Positions 25,197 to 31,621 of a stretch of 32,896 bases of DNA are shown in pieces. The position numbers and the translations under genes were made by a program. The DNA comes from Actinomycetes bacterium (GTDB lineage: Bacteria; Actinomycetota; Actinomycetes; Actinomycetales; Microbacteriaceae). The notes under the pieces were generated by a model. That model did no database searches. It was not told the origin of the DNA and saw only the letters and a list, made by a program, of their open reading frames with translations. The stretch covers positions 1-32,896 of the forward strand of contig JAEYAG010000101.1 in assembly GCA_023451265.1 (NCBI GenBank). Reading direction: 5' to 3'. Every line of letters begins with the position of its first letter. Position 1 is the stretch's first letter.

Positions 25197-26314
25197 CGCG
25201 CCGGCTCCGTCTCGGCGAAGCCGTCGAGGTATGCGGCGAACCGCGCGCGCTGCCGGTCGATGCCGGTGTGCGGCTCGGCGTAGACGTCGTCGAGGACCTC
25301 GATGGCCGGGCGCGTGACCGCGGTGAGCGCCGCCTCGCGCATGGCTGCGGCGCCGGCGTCGGCATCCGCCGTCAGCTGCGCCGCGAACGCGTCGTCCCAG
25401 GCTCCTGTCGCCCGCAGGTGCGCCTCCACGCGCAGCAGCGGGTCGCGCTGCCGCCACGCCTCGACCTCATCGCGGTCGCGGTAGCGGGTGGGGTCGTCGG
25501 AGGTCGTGTGCGGGCCCATCCGGTAGGTGACCATCTCGAGGAAGACCGGCCCCTCCCCGCGACGGGCGTGGTCGAGGGCCCACCGCATCGCGGCGGTGCT
25601 GGCGAGCACATCGTTGCCGTCGACGCGCATGCTGGGGATGCCGAAGCCCGGCGCCCGGCCGGCGATGGGGAACCGGGACTGCACCGTGACGGGCTCGGAG
25701 ATCGCCCACTGGTTGTTGGAGCAGACGAACACCACCGGGGCCTGGAACGAGGAGGCGAACACCATCGCCTCGTTGACATCGCCCTGGCTGGTGGCGCCGT
25801 CGCCGAAGTAGGCGACCGCGACCTGGTCGGTGCCGTCGCGCTGGATGCCCATGGCGTAGCCGACGGCGTGCAGGCTCTGCGCGCCGATGATGATCTGCGG
25901 GTTTGCGAGGTTCAGCGCGTACGGGTCGTACGTGGCGTGCACCTCACCGCGCCACGCGAGCACCAGGTCGGCCGGCGTGCCGCCGCGGACGATCGTGACG
26001 CCGCACTCGCGGTAGCTCGGGAACAGGAAGTCGTCGTCGTGGCAGGCGCGGGCGGTGCCGACCTGCACGGCCTCCTGGCCCTGCGCCGGCGCCCACAGGC
26101 CGAGGTGGCCCTGCCGTTGGAGCGCGACGCCCTCGGCATCCATCCGCCGCACGATCGCCATGTCGCGATACAGGGAGCGAAGAGCCGCCGCATCGATGTC
26201 CTCGACCCAGCGGTCGAGCCGGGGATCGGCGATGCGCCGCCCCTCCGGGGTCAGCAGACGCGCCGTGTCGTCCAGCGCCGTCATCGCTTCGTCTGTGGTC
26301 AGGGTGTACACCAT
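25193..26314 (-). CDS. bkdA: Branched-chain 2-oxoacid dehydrogenase E1 alpha subunit
   Basis: A 373-residue subunit with the thiamine-diphosphate motif AYFGDGATSQGDVNEAM ... CSNNQWAIS (GDG to NN), substrate-pocket segments LWAPAQGQEAVQVG and YRECGVTIVRGG, and the phosphorylation-loop-like YRMGPHTTSDDPTRYR typical of branched-chain and pyruvate E1alpha. First gene of the coupled three-gene bkd unit. The ATG has an AGAGGGAT Shine-Dalgarno. A sigma70-like promoter lies about 85 bp upstream, in a region shared with the divergent Lrp/AsnC gene. Confidence 0.92.
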   Translation of the reverse strand: MVYTLTTDEAMTALDDTARLLTPEGRRIADPRLDRWVEDIDAAALRSLYRDMAIVRRMDAEGVALQRQGHLGLWAPAQGQEAVQVGTARACHDDDFLFPSYRECGVTIVRGGTPADLVLAWRGEVHATYDPYALNLANPQIIIGAQSLHAVGYAMGIQRDGTDQVAVAYFGDGATSQGDVNEAMVFASSFQAPVVFVCSNNQWAISEPVTVQSRFPIAGRAPGFGIPSMRVDGNDVLASTAAMRWALDHARRGEGPVFLEMVTYRMGPHTTSDDPTRYRDRDEVEAWRQRDPLLRVEAHLRATGAWDDAFAAQLTADADAGAAAMREAALTAVTRPAIEVLDDVYAEPHTGIDRQRARFAAYLDGFAETEPAR

Positions 26315-26395
26315 CGTGATCCCTCTCTGGTCGCCGCGCGCGCTCTTATGGAGCGCGACCGCGTCCGGGGCCGGCCTCGTCGCCGGTTCACCCGA

Positions 26396-26424
26396 AGGCT
26401 ACGTCCGCATCGCACCTAGCTCAA
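26396..26424 (-). promoter_or_regulatory. Promoter of the bkd operon
   Basis: On the minus strand: -35 TTGAGC (26419-26424), exactly 17 bp, -10 TAGCCT (26396-26401), giving an untranslated leader of about 75 nt before bkdA. Confidence 0.6.
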
Positions 26425-26456
26425 GCATCCCGACCGTCGTTGAGCATGTTGCGCAA
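26419..26456. promoter_or_regulatory. Candidate Lrp/AsnC site in the bkd-lrp intergenic region
   Basis: GCTCAA (26419-26424) and TTGAGC (26440-26445) form an inverted repeat whose left arm is the bkd -35 box; a self-complementary TTGCGCAA follows at 26449-26456. Location between divergent bkdA and the Lrp/AsnC gene suggests regulator binding. Confidence 0.4.
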
Positions 26457-26476
26457 GCGCACCCCGAAACCCCTGC

Positions 26477-26482
26477 TAGCGT
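26477..26482 (+). promoter_or_regulatory. -10 box TAGCGT for leaderless Lrp/AsnC gene
   Basis: TAGCGT ends 8 nt before the ATG at 26491; no Shine-Dalgarno is visible. Confidence 0.45.
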
Positions 26483-26490
26483 TGGGCACT

Positions 26491-26994
26491 ATGGGACCCC
26501 TCGATCGCGTCGATCTCGACCTGCTGGAAGCTCTCGCCGACGACCACCGCGCGACCGTCGTCGCGCTGGCGGAGCGACTGGGACTGTCGCGCAACACCGT
26601 GCAGGCGCGGCTGGGCCGGCTCGAGCGCGCCGACGTGTTCGGGTCGTTCGAGCGGGCGATGTCACCGGCCGCGCTGGGCTTTCCCATCCAGGCGGTGCTG
26701 AGCGTGACCGTCCACCAGGCGCAGCTGCCGCGCATCACGACGGCGATCGCCGCGATCCCGGAGGTGATCTCGGCGCACGGGCTCAGCGGTCAGATCGACC
26801 TGCTGGTGCGGGTCGCCGCACGCGACACCCAGCACCTGTTCGATGTGGACGCCCGCATCCTCGCGATCGAAGGCGTCGAGCGGACCGAGACCTCCCTCGT
26901 CATGGGCGAGGTCATCGAGTACCGGATCCGCCCTCTCCTGCAGATGGCACGGGGAGCGTCGGCACGGGCAGACTCGGGTCGGCGGGAACGCTGA
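26491..26994 (+). CDS. Lrp/AsnC-family regulator (BkdR-like)
   Basis: A 167-residue regulator. The N-terminal helix-turn-helix is LDLLEALADDHRATVVALAE and LGLSRNTVQARLGRLERADV; the C-terminal RAM-type ligand domain runs from about 60 to 150 (AVLSVTVHQAQL, EVISAHGLSGQIDLLVRVAARD). Divergence from bkdABC fits a BkdR-like regulator responding to branched-chain amino acids or oxoacids (inference; Streptomyces bkd operons have a comparable regulator). I chose the ATG at 26491, not the in-frame start 17 codons earlier, because it begins the HTH domain and follows a -10 box. Its 3' end overlaps the opposing EamA gene by 83 bp. Confidence 0.85.
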   Translation: MGPLDRVDLDLLEALADDHRATVVALAERLGLSRNTVQARLGRLERADVFGSFERAMSPAALGFPIQAVLSVTVHQAQLPRITTAIAAIPEVISAHGLSGQIDLLVRVAARDTQHLFDVDARILAIEGVERTETSLVMGEVIEYRIRPLLQMARGASARADSGRRER

Positions 26995-27958
26995 CGGCAT
27001 CGACCTCCGCGGCATCCATCCGCACGAGGACCACTCCGGCCAGCAGCAGCGCGCCGCCGATGAACTGGATCGGGGCGGGCGTCTCGCCCAGCAGCAGCCA
27101 GGCGAACCCGAGCGCGAACAGCACCTCGCTGAGCCCGATGAACGAGGCGAGGCGCGACCCGACGCGGGGCACCGCCATGACGCCCAGCGCGTACCCCAGC
27201 GTGGTCGCCACGCCGCCCACCCACAGCAGGGCGAGGATGCCGGGGATCTCGACGCCCCGGAAGACCACCGTCACCGAGGGCGCAGCGAACGGCAGCACGC
27301 CGGAGACGGCGAGGACGCCCATGAACAGCGCCCCCACCAGCAGCCCGCCCGCGGCCAGGGCGAGCGGCGGCAGATCGTCGCCGGTGCGCTCGCTCATGAC
27401 GAAGTACACGCAGACGCAGATCGCCGCCCCGAGGGCGAGCAGGGTGCCGAGCAGGTCGAAGCGCGCGCCGGTGATGTCGACCACCAGCACGAGCCCGGCG
27501 ATCGCGACGATCGATCCGATGATGACGAGGCGGGACGGCGTGCGGCGGGTGCGCAGCCACACGAACCCGACGAGCATGACCGGGGCGAGGTACTGGATCA
27601 GGAGGGCCACGGCCACCGGCATCCGCTGCATCGCGGAGAAGAAGAGCAGCTGACACCCCGCGACCGGGATGAGGCCGAACGCGAGGAGCGCGAGCCCGTG
27701 GCGCCGCAGGAAGGACCGCTCCCGGCGCAGGGCGCCGATGAGCGCAGGCGAGAGGATGAGCCCCGCCAGTCCCATGCGCACGATGAGCGCCGCGGACAGC
27801 GACCAGCCCGCTTCGAGCAGGGGCTTGACGAGTGGACCGCTGGAGGAGAACGCCAGCGCCGAGGCGACCGCCATGACGATGCCCGCCGTGCGGCGGCGCG
27901 GCACCGGCGAGGCGGGCACGGCGGGGACGATGATGTCCAGCGGAGCGGTGTGGGTCAC
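26912..27958 (-). CDS. EamA/DMT-family metabolite exporter
   Basis: A 348-residue membrane protein with ten predicted helices in two EamA repeats (about 25-155 and 165-310), beginning AGIVMAVASALAFSSSGPLVKPL. Such drug/metabolite transporters export amino acids or small metabolites; the substrate is unknown. The C-terminal 30 residues are Pro/Ser-rich and lie over the 3' end of the Lrp gene. GTG start with an AAGGGA Shine-Dalgarno. Divergent from the CGNR regulator, a pairing that suggests the regulator controls the exporter. Confidence 0.87.
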   Translation of the reverse strand: MTHTAPLDIIVPAVPASPVPRRRTAGIVMAVASALAFSSSGPLVKPLLEAGWSLSAALIVRMGLAGLILSPALIGALRRERSFLRRHGLALLAFGLIPVAGCQLLFFSAMQRMPVAVALLIQYLAPVMLVGFVWLRTRRTPSRLVIIGSIVAIAGLVLVVDITGARFDLLGTLLALGAAICVCVYFVMSERTGDDLPPLALAAGGLLVGALFMGVLAVSGVLPFAAPSVTVVFRGVEIPGILALLWVGGVATTLGYALGVMAVPRVGSRLASFIGLSEVLFALGFAWLLLGETPAPIQFIGGALLLAGVVLVRMDAAEVDAVSVPADPSLPVPTLPVPSAGEGGSGTR

Positions 27959-27986
27959 CGGCGGTCCCTTGAGTTCAGATGCGGCC

Positions 27987-28021
27987 CTGTCAGGAGTGAC
28001 TGGTGTTTACACTGGTGACAG
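27987..28021. promoter_or_regulatory. Operator-like repeats between exporter and CGNR genes
   Basis: CTGTCA (27987-27992) and TGACAG (28016-28021) flank two direct copies of ACTGGTG (27999-28005, 28011-28017, period 12) and the palindrome GTGTTTACAC (28003-28012). TACACT (28008-28013) could be the CGNR gene -10. Confidence 0.5.
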
Positions 28022-28048
28022 TAGCGCCCCGGATGGTCAGGAGTCAAT

Positions 28049-28609
28049 GTGGTTTTCATTCGTGACACGGAGATGTCGCTGCGTGCGGGCGCGGCCCTCG
28101 TGAACACGCTGCGCAACGTGTCGTTCGACGAGACCGACACGCTCATGTCGACCGACGATCTCGACCTGTATCTGGCGGAGTACCCCTTCACCGGCCGCAT
28201 CCGTCGCGACGAGGTGGAGTTGCGCGAGCTGCGCGCGGCCCGCGCGCGGCTGCGGGAGCTGTGGAGCGTCGGCCGCGTCGATGCGGTGCCGCTCGTCAAC
28301 GCACTGCTGCGCGACGGCCGAGCGCTCCCCCAGCTGGTCATCCACGACGGCTACGACTGGCACATCCACGCGACCGACGACTCCGATCCGCTGGCGACGC
28401 GCATCCTCGTGGAGGTGGCGATGGCATTCGCCGAGGTCATCCGCGCCGACCAGTGGGACCGCGTGCGCGTGTGCTCCGCCGACGACTGCGACGCCGTGTA
28501 CGTCGACTTCTCCAAGAACGGCTCGAAGCGCTACTGCGACACCGGCAACTGCGGCAACCGCATGAACGTCAACGCGTATCGGCGGCGCCGGGCGCGACAA
28601 ACCGCCTGA
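28049..28609 (+). CDS. CGNR zinc-finger (ABATE-domain) regulator
   Basis: A 186-residue protein with an N-terminal ABATE-type domain (AALVNTLRNVSFDETDTLMSTDDL, in two parts; LRELRAARARLRELW) and the C-terminal CGNR zinc finger: Cys in RVCSADDC, then RYCDTGNCGNRMNVNAYRRRR, four Cys in all. These are thought to be DNA-binding, stress- or ligand-responsive regulators. GTG start at 28049 is preceded by TCAGGAG (28037-28043); an in-frame ATG at 28073 is possible. Its 3' end overlaps the opposing alpha/beta hydrolase gene by 41 bp. Confidence 0.87.
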   Translation: MVFIRDTEMSLRAGAALVNTLRNVSFDETDTLMSTDDLDLYLAEYPFTGRIRRDEVELRELRAARARLRELWSVGRVDAVPLVNALLRDGRALPQLVIHDGYDWHIHATDDSDPLATRILVEVAMAFAEVIRADQWDRVRVCSADDCDAVYVDFSKNGSKRYCDTGNCGNRMNVNAYRRRRARQTA

Positions 28610-29468
28610 TCGCCTCGGCAGCCTCACGCGGCGTCTCGTAGTGGATGAGGTGCCCGACGCCCGCGATCTCCGCGAGCTCCGCCCGCGGGAACAGTGTCTG
28701 CAGGTGCCGCTCCGCCTCGATCGGCGTGATGTCGTCCTTCTCCGCCGCGATGAGCAGCGTCGGCTGCGCGATGCGCGGCGCGAAGGCCCGCACGTCGTTC
28801 GACACCGAGGCGACGAAGCCCTGGTGGAGGACGTCACGGTCACCGAACCGCGAGAAGTAGGTGTCGTGCTGGTCGTGCACGAAGGCCCGCAGCTGCCGGT
28901 CGCGGGTCTTGGCCATCGAGACGCTCATGATCCGCACGATGAGCCGGTTGCGCAGCAGCGCATCGCCGACACGCTTCGGCAGTCTCGCCCCCGCCCAGTA
29001 GTAGAAGACGGCGAGGCGGGTGAGGATGCCGCGGGGTCCCTCCAGCGCGGGCGCGCCGATCGGGTTGACGAGGATGACGCGGGGCGTCTGCAGCCCCTCG
29101 GCGACCGCCGCCGCGACGACGATCGAGCCGAAGGAGTGACCGAGGATGTCGGCGCCCGGCGCGACCTCCCCCGCGAACGCCGTGAGCCACTCGGCGTAGG
29201 TCTGCAGCGTGTGCTCGCGCCCCGGCAGCGGGGACGTCTCGCCGAAGCCGGGGAGATCCGGCGAGATGATCCGGATGCCGGGGAGGAACGCCACGACCGA
29301 CTCCAGTCCGTGGTGGTCACCGCGGTAGCCGTGCACCATGAGGAGCGTGGTCTCGGCATCCGCCGGCCCGTACGCCCAATACGCCGTGACGCCGCCCGCC
29401 ACCTCGACCTCGTGACGGCTGACCGGGATGGTCGCGAGCGCGGCGGCATACGGGGAGATCACGGGCAC
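28569..29468 (-). CDS. Alpha/beta hydrolase
   Basis: A 299-residue alpha/beta-fold hydrolase. The oxyanion-hole segment is LLMVHGYRGDHHGLE, the nucleophile elbow GHSFGS (Ser about 114), the acid is in LLIAAEKDDITP, and the His is in VGHLIHY. A helical cap lies between about 145 and 215. Substrate unknown. The GTG start at 29468 follows a TAGACT box by 6 nt; a second GTG two codons on would change little. Confidence 0.87.
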   Translation of the reverse strand: MPVISPYAAALATIPVSRHEVEVAGGVTAYWAYGPADAETTLLMVHGYRGDHHGLESVVAFLPGIRIISPDLPGFGETSPLPGREHTLQTYAEWLTAFAGEVAPGADILGHSFGSIVVAAAVAEGLQTPRVILVNPIGAPALEGPRGILTRLAVFYYWAGARLPKRVGDALLRNRLIVRIMSVSMAKTRDRQLRAFVHDQHDTYFSRFGDRDVLHQGFVASVSNDVRAFAPRIAQPTLLIAAEKDDITPIEAERHLQTLFPRAELAEIAGVGHLIHYETPREAAEAIRRFVAPGAADTR

Positions 29469-29474
29469 CCGTCG

Positions 29475-29480
29475 AGTCTA
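29475..29480 (-). promoter_or_regulatory. -10 box TAGACT for leaderless hydrolase gene
   Basis: TAGACT on the minus strand ends 6 nt before the GTG at 29468. Confidence 0.45.
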
Positions 29481-29526
29481 CGGACCTTCGCGCGCGGCGC
29501 TCCCGGACGATGTCGGCGGCAGGACA

Positions 29527-29532
29527 TACCGT
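29527..29532 (+). promoter_or_regulatory. -10 box TACCGT for exonuclease gene
   Basis: TACCGT ends 7 nt before the ATG at 29540, consistent with a leaderless or very short leader. Confidence 0.35.
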
Positions 29533-29539
29533 CGAAGGC

Positions 29540-30352
29540 ATGGACAGGTGGCAGGCGCTCTCGCTGTGGGACGACCCGGCGCAGGATGAGCTGCCGAGCG
29601 CGCCTGCGTCGACGGGTGCCGCGGCCCTCGCCCCGGCCGCGCCTCTCGCCCCGGCCCCGCCGGATCGGCGCTGGTGCGACACCGTCGGGGTGTTCGACCT
29701 CGAGACGACGGGCATCGATGTCACGGCCGACCGCGTCGTCACGGCCCACGTCGGCGTGCTCGGGCCCGGCGGCGAGCCGCTGTCCGCCTGCTCCTGGCTG
29801 GCAGACCCCGGCGTCGAGATCCCGGAGGGAGCAACCGCCGTCCACGGCATCACCACGGCGCACGCGCGAGCGCAGGGGCGCCCGGCAGGTGAGGTCGTCG
29901 CCGAGGTCGTCATCGCCCTGCGGGAACTGTTCGCCGCCGGCATCCCGGTGGTCGCCTACAACGCGCCGTACGACTTCTCCCTGCTCAAGCACGAGGCCCT
30001 GCGGCACGGCATCGAGCCGATCATCGACCCGGCGCCGGTCATCGACCCCCTCGTGCTCGACAAGGCGCACGACCGCTACCGCAAGGGCAAGCGCACCCTC
30101 GAGGTCGTCGCCGCCCACTACGCCGTCACGCTCACCGGCGCCCACGACGCCGCGGCCGACGCGATCGCCGCCGGACGGGTGGCCCAGGCGCTCGCCGAGC
30201 GCTTCGGGCTCGACGACGCCCCGGCGCACGAGCTGCACACGCAGCAGATCGGCTGGGCGCGGGCGCAGGCCGAGAGTCTCACCGGGTACTTCATCCGCAT
30301 CGGACGGATCGATCCGTCCGATGCCCTCGACGGCAGCTGGCCGATCCGCTGA
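29540..30352 (+). CDS. DnaQ-like 3'-5' exonuclease (DNA pol III epsilon-like)
   Basis: A 270-residue protein with a proline/alanine-rich N-terminal tail (1-50) and a DEDDh exonuclease domain: Exo I VFDLETTGIDV, Exo II VVAYNAPYDFSLL, Exo III LTGAHDAAADAIAAG with the catalytic His-Asp spacing. It could proofread or act in repair; it lacks a polymerase or GIY-YIG partner. The C-terminal extension (HTQQIGWARAQAESLTGYFIRIGR) recurs in actinobacterial relatives. The ATG at 29540 starts the conserved MDRWQALSLWDDP; a start 10 codons upstream would overlap the -10. Confidence 0.9.
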   Translation: MDRWQALSLWDDPAQDELPSAPASTGAAALAPAAPLAPAPPDRRWCDTVGVFDLETTGIDVTADRVVTAHVGVLGPGGEPLSACSWLADPGVEIPEGATAVHGITTAHARAQGRPAGEVVAEVVIALRELFAAGIPVVAYNAPYDFSLLKHEALRHGIEPIIDPAPVIDPLVLDKAHDRYRKGKRTLEVVAAHYAVTLTGAHDAAADAIAAGRVAQALAERFGLDDAPAHELHTQQIGWARAQAESLTGYFIRIGRIDPSDALDGSWPIR

Positions 30353-30354
30353 CG

Positions 30355-30423
30355 GCGTTTCGTCTCGCTGCGCTCGCTCAACGACCGGTGGAACGACGAC
30401 CCTTCGACAGGCTCAGGGACCGG
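30355..30423. repeat. Microbacteriaceae-type dispersed intergenic repeat
   Basis: CGTCTCGCTGCGCTCGCTCA (from 30361) and CCTTCGACAGGCTCAGGGAC (30401-30420) are short sequences I recall as frequent between genes of Microbacterium and relatives. Only one copy is in this window, so its repeat status rests on memory. Confidence 0.5.
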
Positions 30424-30458
30424 CTTTCGCCGTTCCGCTGCGCGGAACGGCGAAAGCC
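30422..30458 (+). terminator. Long hairpin after the exonuclease gene
   Basis: Perfect 16-bp arms (30422-30437 and 30443-30458) with a 5-nt loop. The 3' arm shares 5 bases with the next hairpin, so the two cannot form together on one RNA. Confidence 0.7.
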
Positions 30459-30475
30459 CCGCCGGAGCGGGGCTT
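30454..30475 (-). terminator. Terminator of rpmE2
   Basis: AAGCCCCGC (30454-30462) and GCGGGGCTT (30467-30475) with a 4-nt loop, 18 nt after the rpmE2 stop in the minus direction, followed there by TTTC. Confidence 0.75.
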
Positions 30476-30493
30476 CCGAGACGAAGCGACGGC

Positions 30494-30745
30494 TTACTTG
30501 GTGCCGAAGTTCTTGAAGCGCTGGTTGAACTTCTCGACGCGACCGGCCGAGTCCATGATGCGCTGCTTGCCCGTGTAGAACGGGTGCGAAGCGGAGGAGA
30601 TCTCGACGTCGATGACGGGGTAGGTCTCGCCGTCGAGCTCGATCGTCTTGTCGCTCGTGACCGTCGAACGGGTCAGGAACGTCTCGCCGGAGCCGAGGTC
30701 GCGGAACACGACCGCCTGGTACTCGGGGTGGATGTCAGTCTTCAT
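30494..30745 (-). CDS. rpmE2: 50S ribosomal protein L31 type B
   Basis: An 83-residue ribosomal protein. The start MKTDIHPEYQAVVFRDLGSG and the end FNQRFKNFGTK are typical of type B (zinc-free) bL31: the CxxC zinc ligands of the type A form are absent. In many bacteria the type B copy replaces type A under zinc limitation and is Zur-controlled; whether a type A copy exists cannot be seen here, and I find no clear Zur box. The message appears to start about 70 nt upstream and to have a structured leader. Confidence 0.95.
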   Translation of the reverse strand: MKTDIHPEYQAVVFRDLGSGETFLTRSTVTSDKTIELDGETYPVIDVEISSASHPFYTGKQRIMDSAGRVEKFNQRFKNFGTK

Positions 30746-30756
30746 GGTGGGTCCTG

Positions 30757-30785
30757 TCCAGAGATGTCCTGGATTTTGCCAGGAC
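30757..30785 (-). ncRNA. Candidate rpmE2 leader (ribosomal-protein leader)
   Basis: Two mutually exclusive hairpins lie in the rpmE2 5' UTR: GTCCTGG/CCAGGAC (30766-30772, 30779-30785) and TCCAG/CTGGA (30757-30761, 30769-30773). Leaders bound by L31 have been described in Actinobacteria; membership here is a guess from position and competing pairing. Confidence 0.45.
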
Positions 30786-30820
30786 GCGGAAAGTCAGCGG
30801 CGCGAATGCACCAAGGAGCG

Positions 30821-30826
30821 ATTCTA
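30821..30826 (-). promoter_or_regulatory. -10 box TAGAAT of rpmE2
   Basis: TAGAAT on the minus strand, close to consensus, placed just after the ABC gene stop (30827) and about 75 nt before the rpmE2 ATG, implying a long 5' UTR. Confidence 0.6.
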
Positions 30827-31612
30827 TCAGGCCGTGGCGCGCGCGGCGAACCGGCCGTCTTCGGCGGTGAGGGCGATCGGCATGCCGAAGGTCGCCGACA
30901 GGTTCTCGGCGGTCAGCGTCTCGGCCACCGGGCCGGCCGCGACGACGGCGCCCTCGCGCAGCAGCAGCACGTGGGTGAAGCCGACCGGGATCTCTTCGAC
31001 GTGGTGGGTGACCATGATCATCGCGGGCGTGGTCGGCGCCTGCGCGTAGCCGCCGAGCAGCGACAGCAGCTCCTCACGAGCCCCGAGGTCGAGACTCGCG
31101 GTGGGCTCGTCGAGCAGCAGCAGCTCGGGGTCGGTCATGACGGCGCGCGCGATCTGCACCCGCTTCTGCTCTCCGTCGGACAGCGTGCCGAACGTGCGCT
31201 CGGCGAGGTGGTCGAGCTTCCACTCCCCCAGCACCCGGCGCGCCCGCTTCTCGTCGATCGTCTCGTAGGACTCGTTCCAGCGGCCGAGCACCGCGAACGC
31301 CGCGGTCAGCACGACGTCGAGCACGGTCTCCTCCGGCGGGATGCGGCGGGCCATCGCCGACGAGGCGAAGCCGATCCGGGGGCGCAGCTCGAACACGTCG
31401 GTGCGGCCGAGACGCTCGTCGAGGATCGTGACGGCGCCCGAGGTGGGATGCAGGAGCGTCGCCGCCAGCTGCAGGATCGTCGTCTTGCCCGCGCCGTTGG
31501 GTCCGAGGATCACCCAGCGCTGATCGTCGGCGACGCTCCAGTCGATGTGGTCGACGATGTTGCGGGCGTTACGGCGGACGACGACGTCGGCGAATTCGAG
31601 GACCTGCGGCAT
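30827..31612 (-). CDS. ABC transporter ATP-binding protein (orphan)
   Basis: A 261-residue ATPase with Walker A GPNGAGKTT, Q-loop-like FASSAMARRIP, a signature variant LSDGEQKR (consensus LSGGQ), Walker B LLLLDEPTASLD and the switch His in VTHHVEE. No permease or binding-protein gene is adjacent, so the partner is unknown; stand-alone ATPases of this kind can also act without transport. The ATG at 31612 begins 9 nt after the glgM stop, suggesting cotranscription with glgM. Confidence 0.88.
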   Translation of the reverse strand: MPQVLEFADVVVRRNARNIVDHIDWSVADDQRWVILGPNGAGKTTILQLAATLLHPTSGAVTILDERLGRTDVFELRPRIGFASSAMARRIPPEETVLDVVLTAAFAVLGRWNESYETIDEKRARRVLGEWKLDHLAERTFGTLSDGEQKRVQIARAVMTDPELLLLDEPTASLDLGAREELLSLLGGYAQAPTTPAMIMVTHHVEEIPVGFTHVLLLREGAVVAAGPVAETLTAENLSATFGMPIALTAEDGRFAARATA

Positions 31613-31621
31613 GCTTCCAGC

